This document shows, in pieces, positions 1 to 9,627 of a DNA stretch of 58,713 nt. The position numbers and the translations under genes were made by a program. Under the pieces are notes generated by a model, which searched no databases, was not told where the DNA came from, and saw nothing but the letters and a program-made list of their open reading frames with translations. The stretch spans positions 1 to 58,713 of the forward strand of contig CADEDE010000009.1 of the NCBI GenBank assembly GCA_902825995.1, given 5' to 3'. The stretch's first letter is position 1; every line of letters starts with the position of its first letter. Source of the stretch: an uncultured Burkholderiales bacterium. GTDB taxonomy: Bacteria > Pseudomonadota > Gammaproteobacteria > Burkholderiales > Burkholderiaceae_C.

Positions 1-233
1 ACCGCCGCAACCTGATCGTGCTGCTGATGGCCATCGAGCTGATGCTGCTGGCCGTGAACCTGAACTTCATCGCCTTTTCGCATTACCTGGGCGACATGGC
101 CGGCCAGGTATTCGTCTTCTTCATCCTCACCGTGGCCGCCGCCGAATCGGCCATCGGCCTGGCGATTCTGGTGGTGCTGTTCCGCAACCGCGAGTCGATC
201 AACGTGCAGGAACTGGACAGCCTCAAAGGTTGA
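1..233 (+). CDS. nuoK: NADH-quinone oxidoreductase subunit K, 5'-truncated by the window edge
   Basis: Small membrane subunit of respiratory complex I, part of the antiporter-like arm that couples NADH:quinone electron transfer to proton pumping. Only the last 76 codons are inside the window; the reading frame opens at position 3, so the start lies upstream. Two hydrophobic helices remain, with the family-typical MLLAVNLNF and [10 protein letters not shown] stretches; the Glu in each is a conserved membrane-embedded acid of NuoK. The stop TGA at 231-233 is followed after 2 bases by the nuoL ATG, as expected for the nuo operon. Confidence 0.96.
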   Translation, partial: RRNLIVLLMAIELMLLAVNLNFIAFSHYLGDMAGQVFVFFILTVAAAESAIGLAILVVLFRNRESINVQELDSLKG

Positions 234-235
234 CG

Positions 236-2248
236 ATGGCCGTAACGATTGCCCAATCCCTGTTGCTCACCGTCGCGCTCGCGCCGCTGGCCGGAGCCAT
301 CGTCGCCGGCTTCTTCGGCAAGACCATTGGTCGCCGCGGTGCGCACACGGTCACGATTCTCGGTGTGCTGGTGTCGTTCATCGGTTCGGCGATGGTGTTG
401 AAGCAGGTGGCCATCGACGGCGCGCGCTTCAACGCCACGATCTACGAGTGGATGGTGCTCGGCGGCCTGAAGATGGAGATCGGCTTCCTCGTCGATGGCT
501 TGACCGCGATGATGATGGCGGTGGTGAGCTTCGTCTCGCTGATGGTGCATATCTACACCATCGGCTATATGGAAGAGGATCCCGGTTACCAACGTTTCTT
601 CTCCTACATCTCGTTGTTCACGTTCTCGATGTTGATGCTGGTGATGAGCAACAACTTCCTGCAACTGTTCTTCGGCTGGGAAGCGGTGGGCCTGGTGTCC
701 TATCTGCTGATCGGCTTCTGGTTCAAGAAGCCGACGGCGATCTTTGCCAACATGAAGGCCTTTATCGTCAATCGGGTTGGCGACTTCGGCTTCATCCTGG
801 GCATCGGCCTGATCGCGGCCTATGCCGGCACGCTGAATTACGCCGAGGCCTTCGCCAAGGGCGGCGACCTGGCGCGCATCGTCTTCCCGGGCAGCGACTG
901 GATGCTGATCACCGTGGCCTGCATCTGCCTGTTCATCGGTGCGATGGGCAAGAGCGCGCAATTCCCGCTGCATGTCTGGCTGCCGGATTCGATGGAAGGC
1001 CCAACGCCGATTTCGGCGCTGATTCACGCCGCGACGATGGTCACGGCCGGCATCTTCATGGTCGCGCGCATGAGCCCGCTGTTCGAGCTCTCGGACACCG
1101 CGCTGTCCGTCGTCCTAGTCATTGGTGCGATCACCGCGCTGTTCATGGGCTTCCTGGGCATCGTCCAGAACGACATCAAGCGCGTGGTGGCGTATTCGAC
1201 GCTGTCGCAACTGGGCTATATGACGGTCGCGCTCGGCGCCTCGGCCTATTCGGTGGCGGTCTTCCATCTGATGACGCATGCCTTCTTCAAGGCGCTGCTG
1301 TTCCTGGCCGCCGGCTCGGTGATCATCGGCATGCACCACGAGCAGGACATCCGCAACATGGGCGGCCTGCGCAAATACATGCCGATCACCTGGATCACCT
1401 CGCTGCTCGGCTCGCTGGCGCTGATCGGCACGCCGCTGTTCGCCGGCTTCTACAGCAAGGACAGCATCATCGAAGCGGTGCATGCGAGCCGGCTGCCGGG
1501 CGCAGGCTTTGCGTATTTCGCGGTTGTTGCGGGCGTCTTCGTCACGGCCTTCTACTCGTTCCGGATGTACTTCCTGGTTTTCCACGGCGAGGAGCGCTTC
1601 CGCCACAAGCCTTTCCCGGGCGAGCACGATCATCATCACGCCGCCACGCCGCCGCATGAGTCGCCGTGGGTCATTACCGCGCCGCTGATCCTGCTGGCGC
1701 TGCCCTCGGTGGTGATCGGCTATATGACCATCGGCCCGATGCTGTTCGGCGATTTCTTCAAAGGCTCGATCGTCGTCGATGCGGTACGCCACCCGGCGAT
1801 GGCCGAAATGGCCGGCGAGTTCCATGGCGCCTGGGCCATGGCCATGCACAGCCTGACGACGCTACCACTGTGGTTGGCGGTCGGCGGCGTCGCCGCCGCC
1901 TGGTGGTTCTACCTGAAGCAGCCCGCCATCCCGGCCGCGCTCAAGGCCCGCTTTGCCTGGCTCTACCGTCTGCTCGACAACAAGTACTACATGGACTGGT
2001 TCAACGAGCATGTGCTCGCCGCCGGCGCACGCCTGGCCGGCGTGGGCCTGTGGAAGGGCGGCGATGTCGGCCTGATCGACGGCGCATTGGTCAACGGTTC
2101 GGCGCGCGCCGTCGGTGCCGTCGCGCAGGTCACGCGCCTGCTGCAAACCGGCTACCTGTATTTTTATGCGCTGGTCATGCTGCTGGGCCTGTTCGGCCTG
2201 ATGACCTGGCAGTTGTGGCCGCAGGTGCGCCGGCTGTTCGGGCTGTGA
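236..2248 (+). CDS. nuoL: NADH-quinone oxidoreductase subunit L
   Basis: 670-residue polytopic inner-membrane protein, the distal antiporter-like subunit of complex I, with the long lateral helix at its C-terminus. The sequence shows many hydrophobic helices and the conserved core of the proton-antiporter family (GKSAQFPLHVWLPDSMEGPT, then ALIHAATMVTAG near residues 240-275), with the conserved Lys and His residues of the channel. The ATG at 236 is preferred over an in-frame TTG at 230 because it lies just after the nuoK stop and gives the usual N-terminus. A His-rich loop (HDHHH, about residue 463) is a variable region. Co-transcribed with nuoK, M and N. Confidence 0.97.
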   Translation: MAVTIAQSLLLTVALAPLAGAIVAGFFGKTIGRRGAHTVTILGVLVSFIGSAMVLKQVAIDGARFNATIYEWMVLGGLKMEIGFLVDGLTAMMMAVVSFVSLMVHIYTIGYMEEDPGYQRFFSYISLFTFSMLMLVMSNNFLQLFFGWEAVGLVSYLLIGFWFKKPTAIFANMKAFIVNRVGDFGFILGIGLIAAYAGTLNYAEAFAKGGDLARIVFPGSDWMLITVACICLFIGAMGKSAQFPLHVWLPDSMEGPTPISALIHAATMVTAGIFMVARMSPLFELSDTALSVVLVIGAITALFMGFLGIVQNDIKRVVAYSTLSQLGYMTVALGASAYSVAVFHLMTHAFFKALLFLAAGSVIIGMHHEQDIRNMGGLRKYMPITWITSLLGSLALIGTPLFAGFYSKDSIIEAVHASRLPGAGFAYFAVVAGVFVTAFYSFRMYFLVFHGEERFRHKPFPGEHDHHHAATPPHESPWVITAPLILLALPSVVIGYMTIGPMLFGDFFKGSIVVDAVRHPAMAEMAGEFHGAWAMAMHSLTTLPLWLAVGGVAAAWWFYLKQPAIPAALKARFAWLYRLLDNKYYMDWFNEHVLAAGARLAGVGLWKGGDVGLIDGALVNGSARAVGAVAQVTRLLQTGYLYFYALVMLLGLFGLMTWQLWPQVRRLFGL

Positions 2249-2282
2249 ACGGCCTGTAGCCAAGAACTCGAAAGAAAAGACG

Positions 2283-3758
2283 ATGGGCTTGTTGAGCGTT
2301 GCGATCTGGCTGCCGATCCTGGTGGGTGGCGTGCTGCTTGCGCTCGGCCGCGACGAATACGCCGGCACGGTGCGCTGGATTGCGCTACTCGGTGCGATCG
2401 CCAGCTGCTTGGTCACGATCCCGTTGGTCACCGGCTTCGACGTCGCCAGCGCCGCCATGCAATTCCAGGAAAAGCTGCCCTGGATCGATCGCTTCAAGGT
2501 TTTCTACCATCTGGGCGTCGATGGCATCGCAGTCTGGTTCATACCGCTCACCGCCTTCATCACCGTCATCGTGGTCATCTCGGCCTGGCAGGTCATCACC
2601 AAGCGCGTCAACCAGTACATGGGCGCCTTCCTGATCCTGTCGGGGCTGATGGTCGGCGTGTTCAGCGCACTCGACGGTCTTTTGTTCTACGTCTTCTTCG
2701 AGGCCACGCTGATTCCGATGTACCTCATCATCGGTATGTGGGGTGGTTCGCGGCGTGTCTATGCGGCCTTCAAGTTCTTCCTCTACACACTGCTCGGCTC
2801 GCTGCTGATGCTGGTGGCACTGCTGTACCTGTACTTCAAGTCGGGTGGCAGCTTCTCGATCCTCGACTGGCACAAACTGCCGCTACCGCTGTCGGCGCAG
2901 AGCCTGTTGTTCTTCGCCTTCTTCGCCGCCTTCTCGGTCAAGGTGCCGATGTGGCCGGTGCATACCTGGTTGCCGGATGCCCACGTCGAAGCCCCGACCG
3001 GCGGCTCGGTGGTGCTGGCCGCCATCATGTTGAAGCTCGGCGCCTATGGCTTCCTGCGCTTTTCGCTGCCGATTGCGCCGGACGCCAGCCGCGAGTGGGC
3101 CTGGCTGATCATCGCGCTGTCGCTGATCGCGGTGATCTATATCGGCCTCGTCGCACTGGTGCAGCAGGACATGAAGAAGCTGGTCGCCTATTCGTCGATC
3201 GCGCACATGGGCTTCGTTACCCTGGGCTTCTTCATCTTCAGCGAACTCGGCGTCTCCGGTGGCATTGTGCAGATGGTCAGCCACGGCTTCATCTCCGGCG
3301 CGATGTTCCTGTGCATCGGCGTGCTGTACGACCGCATGCACTCGCGCGAGATCGCCGACTACGGCGGCGTGGTCAATACGATGCCGAAGTTCGCTGCCTT
3401 CGCGGTCTTCTTCGCCATGGCCAACAGCGGCCTGCCCGGCACCAGCGGCTTCGTCGGCGAGTGGATGGTGATCCTCGGCACCGTCAAGGCCAATTTCTGG
3501 CTCGCTGCGCTGGCCGCCACCGCGTTGATCTTCGGCGCCGCGTACAACCTGTGGATGGTCAAGCGGGTCTATTTCGGCGAGGTGGCCAATGCGCATGTCA
3601 AGGCGCTGGCCGACATCGACGGCCGCGAGTTCCTGATGCTCGCGCTGCTGGCTGCGGCGGTGCTCTGGATGGGCGTCTATCCGAAGCCTTTCACCGACGT
3701 GATGCATGTGTCGGTTACGCAGTTGCTTCAGCACGTGGCGCAGAGCAAGCTGAACTGA
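2283..3758 (+). CDS. nuoM: NADH-quinone oxidoreductase subunit M
   Basis: 491-residue antiporter-like membrane subunit of complex I. Recognised by the family core [20 protein letters not shown] at about residues 220-240, followed by [17 protein letters not shown], and by the conserved Glu in the [14 protein letters not shown] helix (about residue 140). The length matches the family. ATG at 2283 lies 34 bases after nuoL. The nuoN reading frame happens to stay open far upstream through nuoM, but that is a shadow of GC-rich codon use, not a gene. Confidence 0.97.
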   Translation: MGLLSVAIWLPILVGGVLLALGRDEYAGTVRWIALLGAIASCLVTIPLVTGFDVASAAMQFQEKLPWIDRFKVFYHLGVDGIAVWFIPLTAFITVIVVISAWQVITKRVNQYMGAFLILSGLMVGVFSALDGLLFYVFFEATLIPMYLIIGMWGGSRRVYAAFKFFLYTLLGSLLMLVALLYLYFKSGGSFSILDWHKLPLPLSAQSLLFFAFFAAFSVKVPMWPVHTWLPDAHVEAPTGGSVVLAAIMLKLGAYGFLRFSLPIAPDASREWAWLIIALSLIAVIYIGLVALVQQDMKKLVAYSSIAHMGFVTLGFFIFSELGVSGGIVQMVSHGFISGAMFLCIGVLYDRMHSREIADYGGVVNTMPKFAAFAVFFAMANSGLPGTSGFVGEWMVILGTVKANFWLAALAATALIFGAAYNLWMVKRVYFGEVANAHVKALADIDGREFLMLALLAAAVLWMGVYPKPFTDVMHVSVTQLLQHVAQSKLN

Positions 3759-3766
3759 GGCCGGGG

Positions 3767-5251
3767 ATGAATACCATGAACTGGCAAGTGCTGTACCCCG
3801 AGATCGTGTTGCTGGCGATGGCCTGCGTCATCGCCATCGTCGATCTGTTCGTCACCGATCCGGCGCGCCGGCTCACCTTCTGGCTGACCCAGGCGACGCT
3901 GGCGGCGGTGGCCCTGCTGCACCTGCAGGCGCTGATGGCCGGCCAATCGCTGTTCGGCATGCAGGGCATGGTGGTGGCCGATCCGCTCGGCCACCTGCTG
4001 GCCTTCTTTGCTGCGCTGTCGGTGATGGTGACGCTGGCCTATGCCCAGCCCTACATCGGTCCGCGCGACATGCTGAAAGGCGAGTTCTTCACGCTCGCAC
4101 TCTTCGTGCTGCTGGGCGTGTGTGTGATGGTCTCGGCCAACAACTTCCTGGTCGTCTATCTCGGCCTCGAACTGATGAGCCTGTCGCTGTATGCGCTCAC
4201 CGCGCTGCGGCGCGATCACGGCCAATCGACCGAAGCCGCGATGAAGTACTTCGTGCTCGGCGCGCTGGCTTCGGGCTTCCTGCTCTACGGCCTGTCGATG
4301 ATGTACGGCGCCACGGGCAGCCTGGACATCCAGCGCGTGTTCGAAGTCATCGGCAAGGGCCAGGCCAACCAGCAGGTGCTGGTGTTCGGCCTGGTCTTCA
4401 TCGTTGCCGGCCTGGGCTTCAAGTTCGGCGCCGCGCCCTTCCACATGTGGGTGCCCGATGTCTATCACGGTGCGCCCACGGCGGTCACGCTCTTGATCGC
4501 CGGAGCGCCCAAGCTCGCCGCCTTCGGCGTCGCGATGCGCCTGCTGGTCGAAGGCCTGCTCGGCCTGGCAGCCGATTGGCAGCAGATGCTGGTGGTGATG
4601 GCCTTGGCCTCGCTGTTCATCGGCAACCTGGCCGCCATCGCACAAACCAACCTGAAGCGCCTGCTGGCTTATTCGGCCATCGCGCAGATCGGTTTCGTGC
4701 TGCTCGGATTGACCTCGGGTGTCGTCAGTGGCAACACGCTTTCCGGGGGCAACGCCTACAGCTCGGCGCTGTTCTACATGGTTACCTATGTACTGACCAC
4801 CCTGGGCTCGTTCGGTGTTGTGATGCTGCTATCGCGCCAGGGCTTCGAGTGCGAAGAAATCAGCGACCTCGCCGGTCTCAACCAACGCAGCCCGTGGATG
4901 GCCGCGGTGATGGCATTGTTCATGTTCTCGCTGGCCGGCATCCCGCCGATGGTCGGCTTTTACGCCAAATTGTCGGTGCTGCAGGCGCTGGTCACGACCA
5001 ACCTCCCGGGCTATCTGTGGCTGGCGGTGATTGCGGTCATCCTGTCGCTGATCGGCGCCTTCTACTACCTGCGCGTTGTGAAGGTCATGTATTTCGACGA
5101 GCCCGCCGCCGACCTGCGGGGCATCCAGGGCGAGCGCGGGGTGCGGGCGCTGCTGGCCGTCAACGGCGCTGCGGTGCTGGTCTTGGGCTTGTTGCCCGGC
5201 GGCTTGATGGCGATCTGCAGCAGCGCGATTGTGCGGGCCCTGGCCACCTGA
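3767..5251 (+). CDS. nuoN: NADH-quinone oxidoreductase subunit N
   Basis: 494-residue antiporter-like membrane subunit and last gene of the nuo operon. It carries the NuoN core ([20 protein letters not shown], about residues 220-240) and [15 protein letters not shown], with the conserved channel Lys residues. Two in-frame ATGs (3767 and 3776) are possible; 3767 is chosen because it lies 8 bases after the nuoM stop behind a GGGG stretch. The next gene starts 6 bases after the nuoN stop, so the downstream Nudix gene is probably in the same transcript. Confidence 0.96.
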   Translation: MNTMNWQVLYPEIVLLAMACVIAIVDLFVTDPARRLTFWLTQATLAAVALLHLQALMAGQSLFGMQGMVVADPLGHLLAFFAALSVMVTLAYAQPYIGPRDMLKGEFFTLALFVLLGVCVMVSANNFLVVYLGLELMSLSLYALTALRRDHGQSTEAAMKYFVLGALASGFLLYGLSMMYGATGSLDIQRVFEVIGKGQANQQVLVFGLVFIVAGLGFKFGAAPFHMWVPDVYHGAPTAVTLLIAGAPKLAAFGVAMRLLVEGLLGLAADWQQMLVVMALASLFIGNLAAIAQTNLKRLLAYSAIAQIGFVLLGLTSGVVSGNTLSGGNAYSSALFYMVTYVLTTLGSFGVVMLLSRQGFECEEISDLAGLNQRSPWMAAVMALFMFSLAGIPPMVGFYAKLSVLQALVTTNLPGYLWLAVIAVILSLIGAFYYLRVVKVMYFDEPAADLRGIQGERGVRALLAVNGAAVLVLGLLPGGLMAICSSAIVRALAT

Positions 5252-5257
5252 TCTTGC

Positions 5258-5842
5258 GTGGCCGACGACTCGCACCTGCGTGAATCGCTGCTCCAGGGCG
5301 AGCAGGTCTGGCGCGGCGGTTTTCTCGATGTGCGGCGCGACCGCGTGGCCCTGCCCGATGGCCAGGAGGCGACCCGTGAATATATCGTTCACCCCGGCGC
5401 GGTGATGATCGTGCCGCTCTTGCCCGACGGCCGCGTGCTGATGGAGCGCCAGTTCCGTTTTCCCGTCGGCCGCGTGATGCTCGAATTTCCGGCCGGCAAG
5501 ATCGACCCCGGCGAAGCACCCTTCACCTGCGCCGTCCGCGAACTCGCCGAGGAGACCGGCTATCGCGCAAGCGAATGGGCGCGCGCGGGCATCCTGCACA
5601 ACGCTATTGCCTACTCCACCGAAGGCATCGAGATCTGGTTCGCGCGCCGGCTCGCGCCCGGCCCGGCGAAACTCGACGCCGGTGAATTTCTGGAGATCGT
5701 TGCCCACACCGTCGAAGCGCTCGACGCCCTGTGCGCCAGCGGCGAAGTCACCGACGCCAAGACCTTGATCGGCCTGCTTTGGTTGCAAAAGTGGCAGTCG
5801 GGCCAGTGGCCTTTGGTGTGGCAGCCGGGGCCCACCCTATGA
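5258..5842 (+). CDS. Nudix hydrolase, ADP-ribose pyrophosphatase type
   Basis: 194-residue cytosolic Nudix enzyme, likely hydrolysing ADP-ribose or a related nucleoside diphosphate derivative to AMP plus ribose 5-phosphate. The full Nudix box is visible at about residues 82-104 (G-x5-E-x7-RELAEETGY), which supplies the Mg2+ ligands. The upstream VMIVPLLPDGRVLMERQFRFPVG matches the ADP-ribose pyrophosphatase subfamily. The start is GTG at 5258, 6 bases after nuoN, with no better ATG. Its place behind the complex I genes is common in Burkholderiales and suggests a role in NAD metabolite clean-up, though the exact substrate is inferred. Confidence 0.9.
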   Translation: MADDSHLRESLLQGEQVWRGGFLDVRRDRVALPDGQEATREYIVHPGAVMIVPLLPDGRVLMERQFRFPVGRVMLEFPAGKIDPGEAPFTCAVRELAEETGYRASEWARAGILHNAIAYSTEGIEIWFARRLAPGPAKLDAGEFLEIVAHTVEALDALCASGEVTDAKTLIGLLWLQKWQSGQWPLVWQPGPTL

Positions 5843-5852
5843 TCGGCTGGCC

Positions 5853-6284
5853 ATGAAAGTCATTGACCTGCGCTGCCACAACGGCCACGGCTTCGAGGGC
5901 TGGTTCGCCAGCGACGACGAATTCCTCGACCAGAACGGCCGCCAGCTGATCGCCTGCCCGCTGTGCGCCGATACCGTGATCGTGCGCCTGCCCAGTGCGC
6001 CGCGCCTGAATCTGTCGGGTGCGCGCGAAGTCGTCGCACAAGCGCCGGCAGCGCAAGCCGATCCGCAAGCCCTGTGGATGAAAGCCATCCGTCACGTGTT
6101 GGCGAATACCGAAGATGTCGGCGAGCGCTTCGCCGACGAAGCGCGCCGCATCCACTACGGCGAGGCCGACGAGCGCGGCATCCGCGGCCAGGCCAGCGCC
6201 GACGATCGCGGAGCCCTGCGCGACGAAGGCATCGAGGTCATGCCGCTGCCGTTGCCGGCGGCCCTGAAAGAGCCGCTGCAATAG
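5853..6284 (+). CDS. DUF1178 family protein
   Basis: 143-residue conserved protein of unknown function. The N-terminus (MKVIDLRCHNGHGFEGWFAS) and the following CPLC pair form the DUF1178 signature and could bind a metal through Cys/His. The C-terminal half is helical and charged (RHVLANTEDVGERFADEARR), also typical of the family. It begins 10 bases after the Nudix gene and is likely the last gene of the nuo-Nudix transcript. No catalytic function can be assigned. Confidence 0.88.
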   Translation: MKVIDLRCHNGHGFEGWFASDDEFLDQNGRQLIACPLCADTVIVRLPSAPRLNLSGAREVVAQAPAAQADPQALWMKAIRHVLANTEDVGERFADEARRIHYGEADERGIRGQASADDRGALRDEGIEVMPLPLPAALKEPLQ

Positions 6285-6586
6285 GCTGGCGCGAGACGGC
6301 CCTGGCCTGGCAAGGGCGTGCCCTGCGGCAGCTTACTTCGCGACAAAGCGCACGTTGACCGGGTTCTTGCCCTGCAGGCTCACAGCAGGAGGCCGGGCTG
6401 CGGATCGAGATCGTCGGCGACGCGGCCGGTGCCTTCGATGTGGCGCTGCTGCGGCGCGCGCTGTCGAACCTGCTGATCGTGGCCGCGATCGCGCGCATGC
6501 ATGGCGGCCGCCCCTTCGCACGGTCCGAGGCGGGCGTCACGACGATCGGGCTGCAACTACGCTTGTAGCGGCGGGTGGACGCCGCC
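6285..6586. other. 302-base gene-poor stretch holding two decayed gene ends
   Basis: Besides the kinase remnant on the plus strand, the minus strand of about 6345-6395 encodes a short tail (SLQGKNPVNVRFVAK, then stop at 6345-6347) that looks like the C-terminus of a protein whose body is gone; its family was not recognised. The plus-strand end of the kinase fragment and this minus-strand tail are arranged so that the junction between them, near 6385, is a likely deletion scar. No promoter or terminator is apparent. Confidence 0.45.
6389..6568 (+). pseudogene. Remnant of a heavy-metal (CusS/IrlS-type) sensor histidine kinase with an internal deletion
   Basis: A 59-codon stretch, ending at TAG 6566-6568, reads as two joined pieces of a heavy-metal sensor kinase. 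Residues 1-29 (RIEIVGDAAGAFDVALLRRA, then LSNLL) match the region leading into the N-box. From position 6476 the frame continues directly as IVAAIARMHGG, then GVTTIGLQLRL, the extreme C-terminus of the ATPase domain. The N-box end, G1/F/G2 boxes and everything between are missing without loss of frame. No usable start codon precedes it; an in-frame TGA lies at 6356. The recognition rests on remembered family sequence, not a search. Confidence 0.72.
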
Positions 6587-8011
6587 TCAGGCCGCGGGCG
6601 GCCGCAGCAGCCGGCCCGGGTTGAGCAGCCCCTGCGGGTCCAGCGCGTGTTTGATGGCCCACATCATCGCCAGCGCCGTCGGATCCTTGCGCCGCGCCAG
6701 CTCCTCGCTCTTCAAGACGCCGATGCCATGCTCGGCCGAAATCGAGCCGCCCATCGCCGTCACCGCATTGAAGACGAGCGCGTTGACCGCGCTCTCCTCG
6801 TCGCGCAGGAAGGCCGCGGCATCGATGCCCTCGGGGGCCTGCACGTTGTAGTGCAGGTTGCCGTCGCCGAGGTGGCCGAAATTGACCAGCCGGGCACCCG
6901 GCCAGCGCGCGGCGAGCGCGGCGCCGGTGCCGGCGCAGAAGGCCGGGATGTGCGAAACCGGCAGCGAAATGTCGTGCTTGATATTCAGACCTTCCGCGCT
7001 TTGCGCCAGCGGAATCGATTCACGCAAATGCCACAGCGCGCGCGATTGGGCCAGGCTTTCGGCGACGACCGCGTCGCCGATTTTTCCCGTCGCGAGTGTC
7101 TCGGCGAGCAGGCCCTCGAACTGCGCTCGCGCGTGGGCCTCGCCCTCGTGGTCCGACAACTCGACCAGCGCCGTCCACGGCCCGCGCGGCAGCGGCTGGC
7201 GCACCTGCGGCATGTGCCTGGCCACGAGGCCGAGTGAAAACTCGTTCATGACCTCGAAGCCGGTCAGGCCCGGCCCGAGGCGGCGCTGCGCCGCCGCCAG
7301 CAGCGCCACGCAAGCGTCGAGCGAGGCGCAGGCCGCCAGCGCGGTCAGCGTCGCCGCCGGTCGCGGATGCAAGGCCAGCGTCGCCGCGGTGATGATCGCC
7401 AGCGTGCCTTCGCTGCCGATCAGCAGATCGCGCAGGTCGTAACCCGTGTTGTCCTTGCGCAGGCCCGCCAGGCCGTGCCAGATGTCGCCGCTCGCCGTGA
7501 CGGCTTCGAGCCCCAGGCACAGCGCGCGCGCATTGCCGTAGCGCAGCACCTGGGTGCCGCCGGCATTGGTGGCCAGGTTGCCGCCGATCGTGCAACTGCC
7601 CTCGGCTGCGAGGCTGAGTGGAAAGAGCAGGCCAGCGTCGGCCGCGGCCTGCTGTACCGCTTGCAGCACACAGCCGGCCTCGGCGGTCAGCGTGAGATTG
7701 GCGCGGTCGATCGCGCGAATGCGATTCAGGCGCGTCAGGCTGAGCAGCACCTGCCTGCCGCTGGCATCGGGCACACCCGCACCGACCAGGCCGGTATTGC
7801 CGCCCTGGGCCACGATCGGCGTGCCGTGCGCGGCGCAGGTGCGCACCACGGCGGCAAGCTCCCCGGTCGAGCCCGGACGCACCACGGCCAGCGCGCGGCC
7901 GCGCCAGCGCTTGCGCCAGTCGGTTTCATAGGCAGACAGGTCAGCACCCTCGGTGAGCACCTGGGCCGTGCCGACACAGGCGCAAAGGGCGTCGATCAGC
8001 GAAGCGCTCAC
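6587..8011 (-). CDS. FAD-binding oxidase (GlcD/D-lactate dehydrogenase type)
   Basis: 474-residue flavoprotein of the FAD-linked oxidase C superfamily that oxidises a 2-hydroxyacid such as D-lactate, D-2-hydroxyglutarate or glycolate and passes electrons to the quinone pool or a partner flavoprotein. The PCMH-type FAD domain (RPGSTGELAAVVRTCAAHG, PIVAQGGNTGLVGAGVPD, GTQVLRYGNARALCLGLEAV) covers about residues 35-215. The C-terminal cap carries VNFGHLGDGNLHYNV and ends with the typical SAEHGIGVLKSEEL and LDPQGLLNPGR. The GTG start at 8011 overlaps the upstream gene's TGA by 4 bases (GTGA), which fixes the start and implies translational coupling. Substrate is not determined by the sequence. 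Confidence 0.9.
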   Translation of the reverse strand: MSASLIDALCACVGTAQVLTEGADLSAYETDWRKRWRGRALAVVRPGSTGELAAVVRTCAAHGTPIVAQGGNTGLVGAGVPDASGRQVLLSLTRLNRIRAIDRANLTLTAEAGCVLQAVQQAAADAGLLFPLSLAAEGSCTIGGNLATNAGGTQVLRYGNARALCLGLEAVTASGDIWHGLAGLRKDNTGYDLRDLLIGSEGTLAIITAATLALHPRPAATLTALAACASLDACVALLAAAQRRLGPGLTGFEVMNEFSLGLVARHMPQVRQPLPRGPWTALVELSDHEGEAHARAQFEGLLAETLATGKIGDAVVAESLAQSRALWHLRESIPLAQSAEGLNIKHDISLPVSHIPAFCAGTGAALAARWPGARLVNFGHLGDGNLHYNVQAPEGIDAAAFLRDEESAVNALVFNAVTAMGGSISAEHGIGVLKSEELARRKDPTALAMMWAIKHALDPQGLLNPGRLLRPPAA

Positions 8012-8376
8012 GGTTGTACCGCTGCGCGTCGCAGCCGCCAGCGAACGTGCATCACGCAGGCGGCAAACAGCAGCAGGCACAACAGGATTTCCGCCAGCGC
8101 CAGGCCAACGACGATGCCGCTCTCGCTGGTCGCGCGCACCACGCCTTCGGTGAAATACACCCACACCAGCAGGCTGACCCAGCGATACGTGACCATCCGG
8201 AACTTCAGGATTCCGGCCAGCGTCAGTGCCAACGGCAATATCTTCAGCGCCAAGCTGCGGTTGCCGGTGGGTGCGAGCCACAGCTCCCAGGCCAGGCCGA
8301 GCGCGATCAGCGCCAGCAGGCAAGCGACCGCCAGCGCGCGCACGCGCTTTAGCCTGGGATCGGCAACAGCAGACAT
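8008..8376 (-). CDS. DUF2069 membrane protein
   Basis: 122-residue inner-membrane protein with four predicted hydrophobic helices (ALAVACLLALIALGLAWELW, ALKILPLALTLAGIL, WVSLLVWVYFTEGVV, VVGLALAEILLCLLLFAACV) and the family-typical YFTEGVVRA loop. Function is unknown. Two further in-frame ATGs lie at 8385 and 8388; 8376 gives the usual length. It is coupled to the oxidase gene downstream (GTGA overlap). Only 18 bases separate it from the divergent yihY start. Confidence 0.82.
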   Translation of the reverse strand: MSAVADPRLKRVRALAVACLLALIALGLAWELWLAPTGNRSLALKILPLALTLAGILKFRMVTYRWVSLLVWVYFTEGVVRATSESGIVVGLALAEILLCLLLFAACVMHVRWRLRRAAVQP

Positions 8377-8394
8377 GGCTGGCATCATAGGGCG

Positions 8395-9621
8395 ATGACC
8401 CTGTCCTTCACCCCCGCCGATTGGCGCGCCCGCTTCGGCGAGCTGTCCACCACGCTGCAAACCTGGCCCTGGTTCGACACCGCGCGCACCCTGCGCGAGC
8501 GTTTTCGCGACGACCACCTCGGCCTCACCGCCAGCAGCCTGACCTTCACGACCCTGATTGCCCTGGTGCCGCTGGTGACGGTGATGCTGGCGATCTTCAG
8601 CGCCTTCCCGATGTTTGCGAGCTTCCAGGGTGCGCTGGAAAAATATTTTCTGCAAAGCCTGGTGCCCGATGGCATTGCCAAGCCGGTGCTCGGTGCCTTG
8701 ACGCAGTTTGCCGCCAAGGCCACGCGCCTGGGCAGTGTGGGCCTGGTGGTGCTGGTCTTTACTGCGCTGGCGCTGATGCTGACCATCGATCGCGCACTGA
8801 ATGCCATCTGGCGCGTGCGCCGGCCGCGCTCGATCGCCCAGCGTGTGCTGGTCTATTGGGCCGCACTGACGCTGGGCCCGCTGCTGCTGGGTATCAGCCT
8901 GTCGCTGACGATGACCGTGCTCACGGCGTCCAAGGGCGTGATCGGTACGCTGCCCGGCGGCCTGGGCTTGTTGCTCAACGCCATCGAGTTCCTGCTGCTG
9001 GCGGCCGGCATGGCCGGCCTGTACCACTACGTACCGAATACGCAGGTGTGCTGGCGCCACGCGATCGCCGGGGGGGTGTTCGTGGCCATTGGCGTCGAGC
9101 TGGCCAAGAGCGGCCTGGCCTGGTACCTGGGCGCGATGCCGACCTATTCGACCGTCTATGGCGCTTTTGCCACGGTGCCGATCTTCCTGCTCTGGATCTA
9201 CGTCGGCTGGGTCATCGTGCTGTGGGGCGCGGTGATCGCGGCTTATGCACCGAGCCTGTCGATGCGCATCATCCGGCTGCCGGCCACGCCGGGGCGCCGT
9301 TTCACATTGGCGCTGGCGGTGATCGGCGAACTGGCCCGCGCCAGGCAGCGGTCGCAGCGTGGCTTGACCCTGGCCGAGTTGGCCTCGGCGATTTCGACCG
9401 ACCCGCTGCAAGTCGAGCCCAGCGTCGAGGCTCTGCAGGGGCTCGACTGGCTCGCGCGGCTGGACGAAGAGGCTGGACAGCGCCTGGTGCTGTTGGTCGA
9501 TCCGTTGACCACGCCGGCGCGCCCGTTGATCGACCAGATGCTGCTGCAGCCAAGTCCCGCGGCGCGCCGGTTTCGCGAGCGGGCGGGTCTCGAGCGCTTG
9601 ATGCTCGGAGAGTTGATCTGA
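8395..9621 (+). CDS. YihY/virulence factor BrkB family inner-membrane protein
   Basis: 408-residue protein of the YihY/BrkB family. About six hydrophobic helices occupy residues 45-290, with the family-typical LTASSLTFTTLIALVPLVTV near residue 45 and VWVIVLWGAVIAAY-like end (VGWVIVLWGAVIAAYAPS). A cytosolic C-terminal extension of about 115 residues resembles a winged-helix-like tail (LTLAELASAISTDPLQVEP) seen in betaproteobacterial members. The molecular function of the family is uncertain. The stop is 6 bases from the convergent diguanylate cyclase gene. Confidence 0.9.
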   Translation: MTLSFTPADWRARFGELSTTLQTWPWFDTARTLRERFRDDHLGLTASSLTFTTLIALVPLVTVMLAIFSAFPMFASFQGALEKYFLQSLVPDGIAKPVLGALTQFAAKATRLGSVGLVVLVFTALALMLTIDRALNAIWRVRRPRSIAQRVLVYWAALTLGPLLLGISLSLTMTVLTASKGVIGTLPGGLGLLLNAIEFLLLAAGMAGLYHYVPNTQVCWRHAIAGGVFVAIGVELAKSGLAWYLGAMPTYSTVYGAFATVPIFLLWIYVGWVIVLWGAVIAAYAPSLSMRIIRLPATPGRRFTLALAVIGELARARQRSQRGLTLAELASAISTDPLQVEPSVEALQGLDWLARLDEEAGQRLVLLVDPLTTPARPLIDQMLLQPSPAARRFRERAGLERLMLGELI

Positions 9622-9627
9622 CGGGCT

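Noticed and set aside
2738-3766. Upstream extension of the nuoN frame through nuoM
   Set aside because: The extension is out of frame inside nuoM and has no NuoN similarity; ATG 3767 gives the correct N-terminus.
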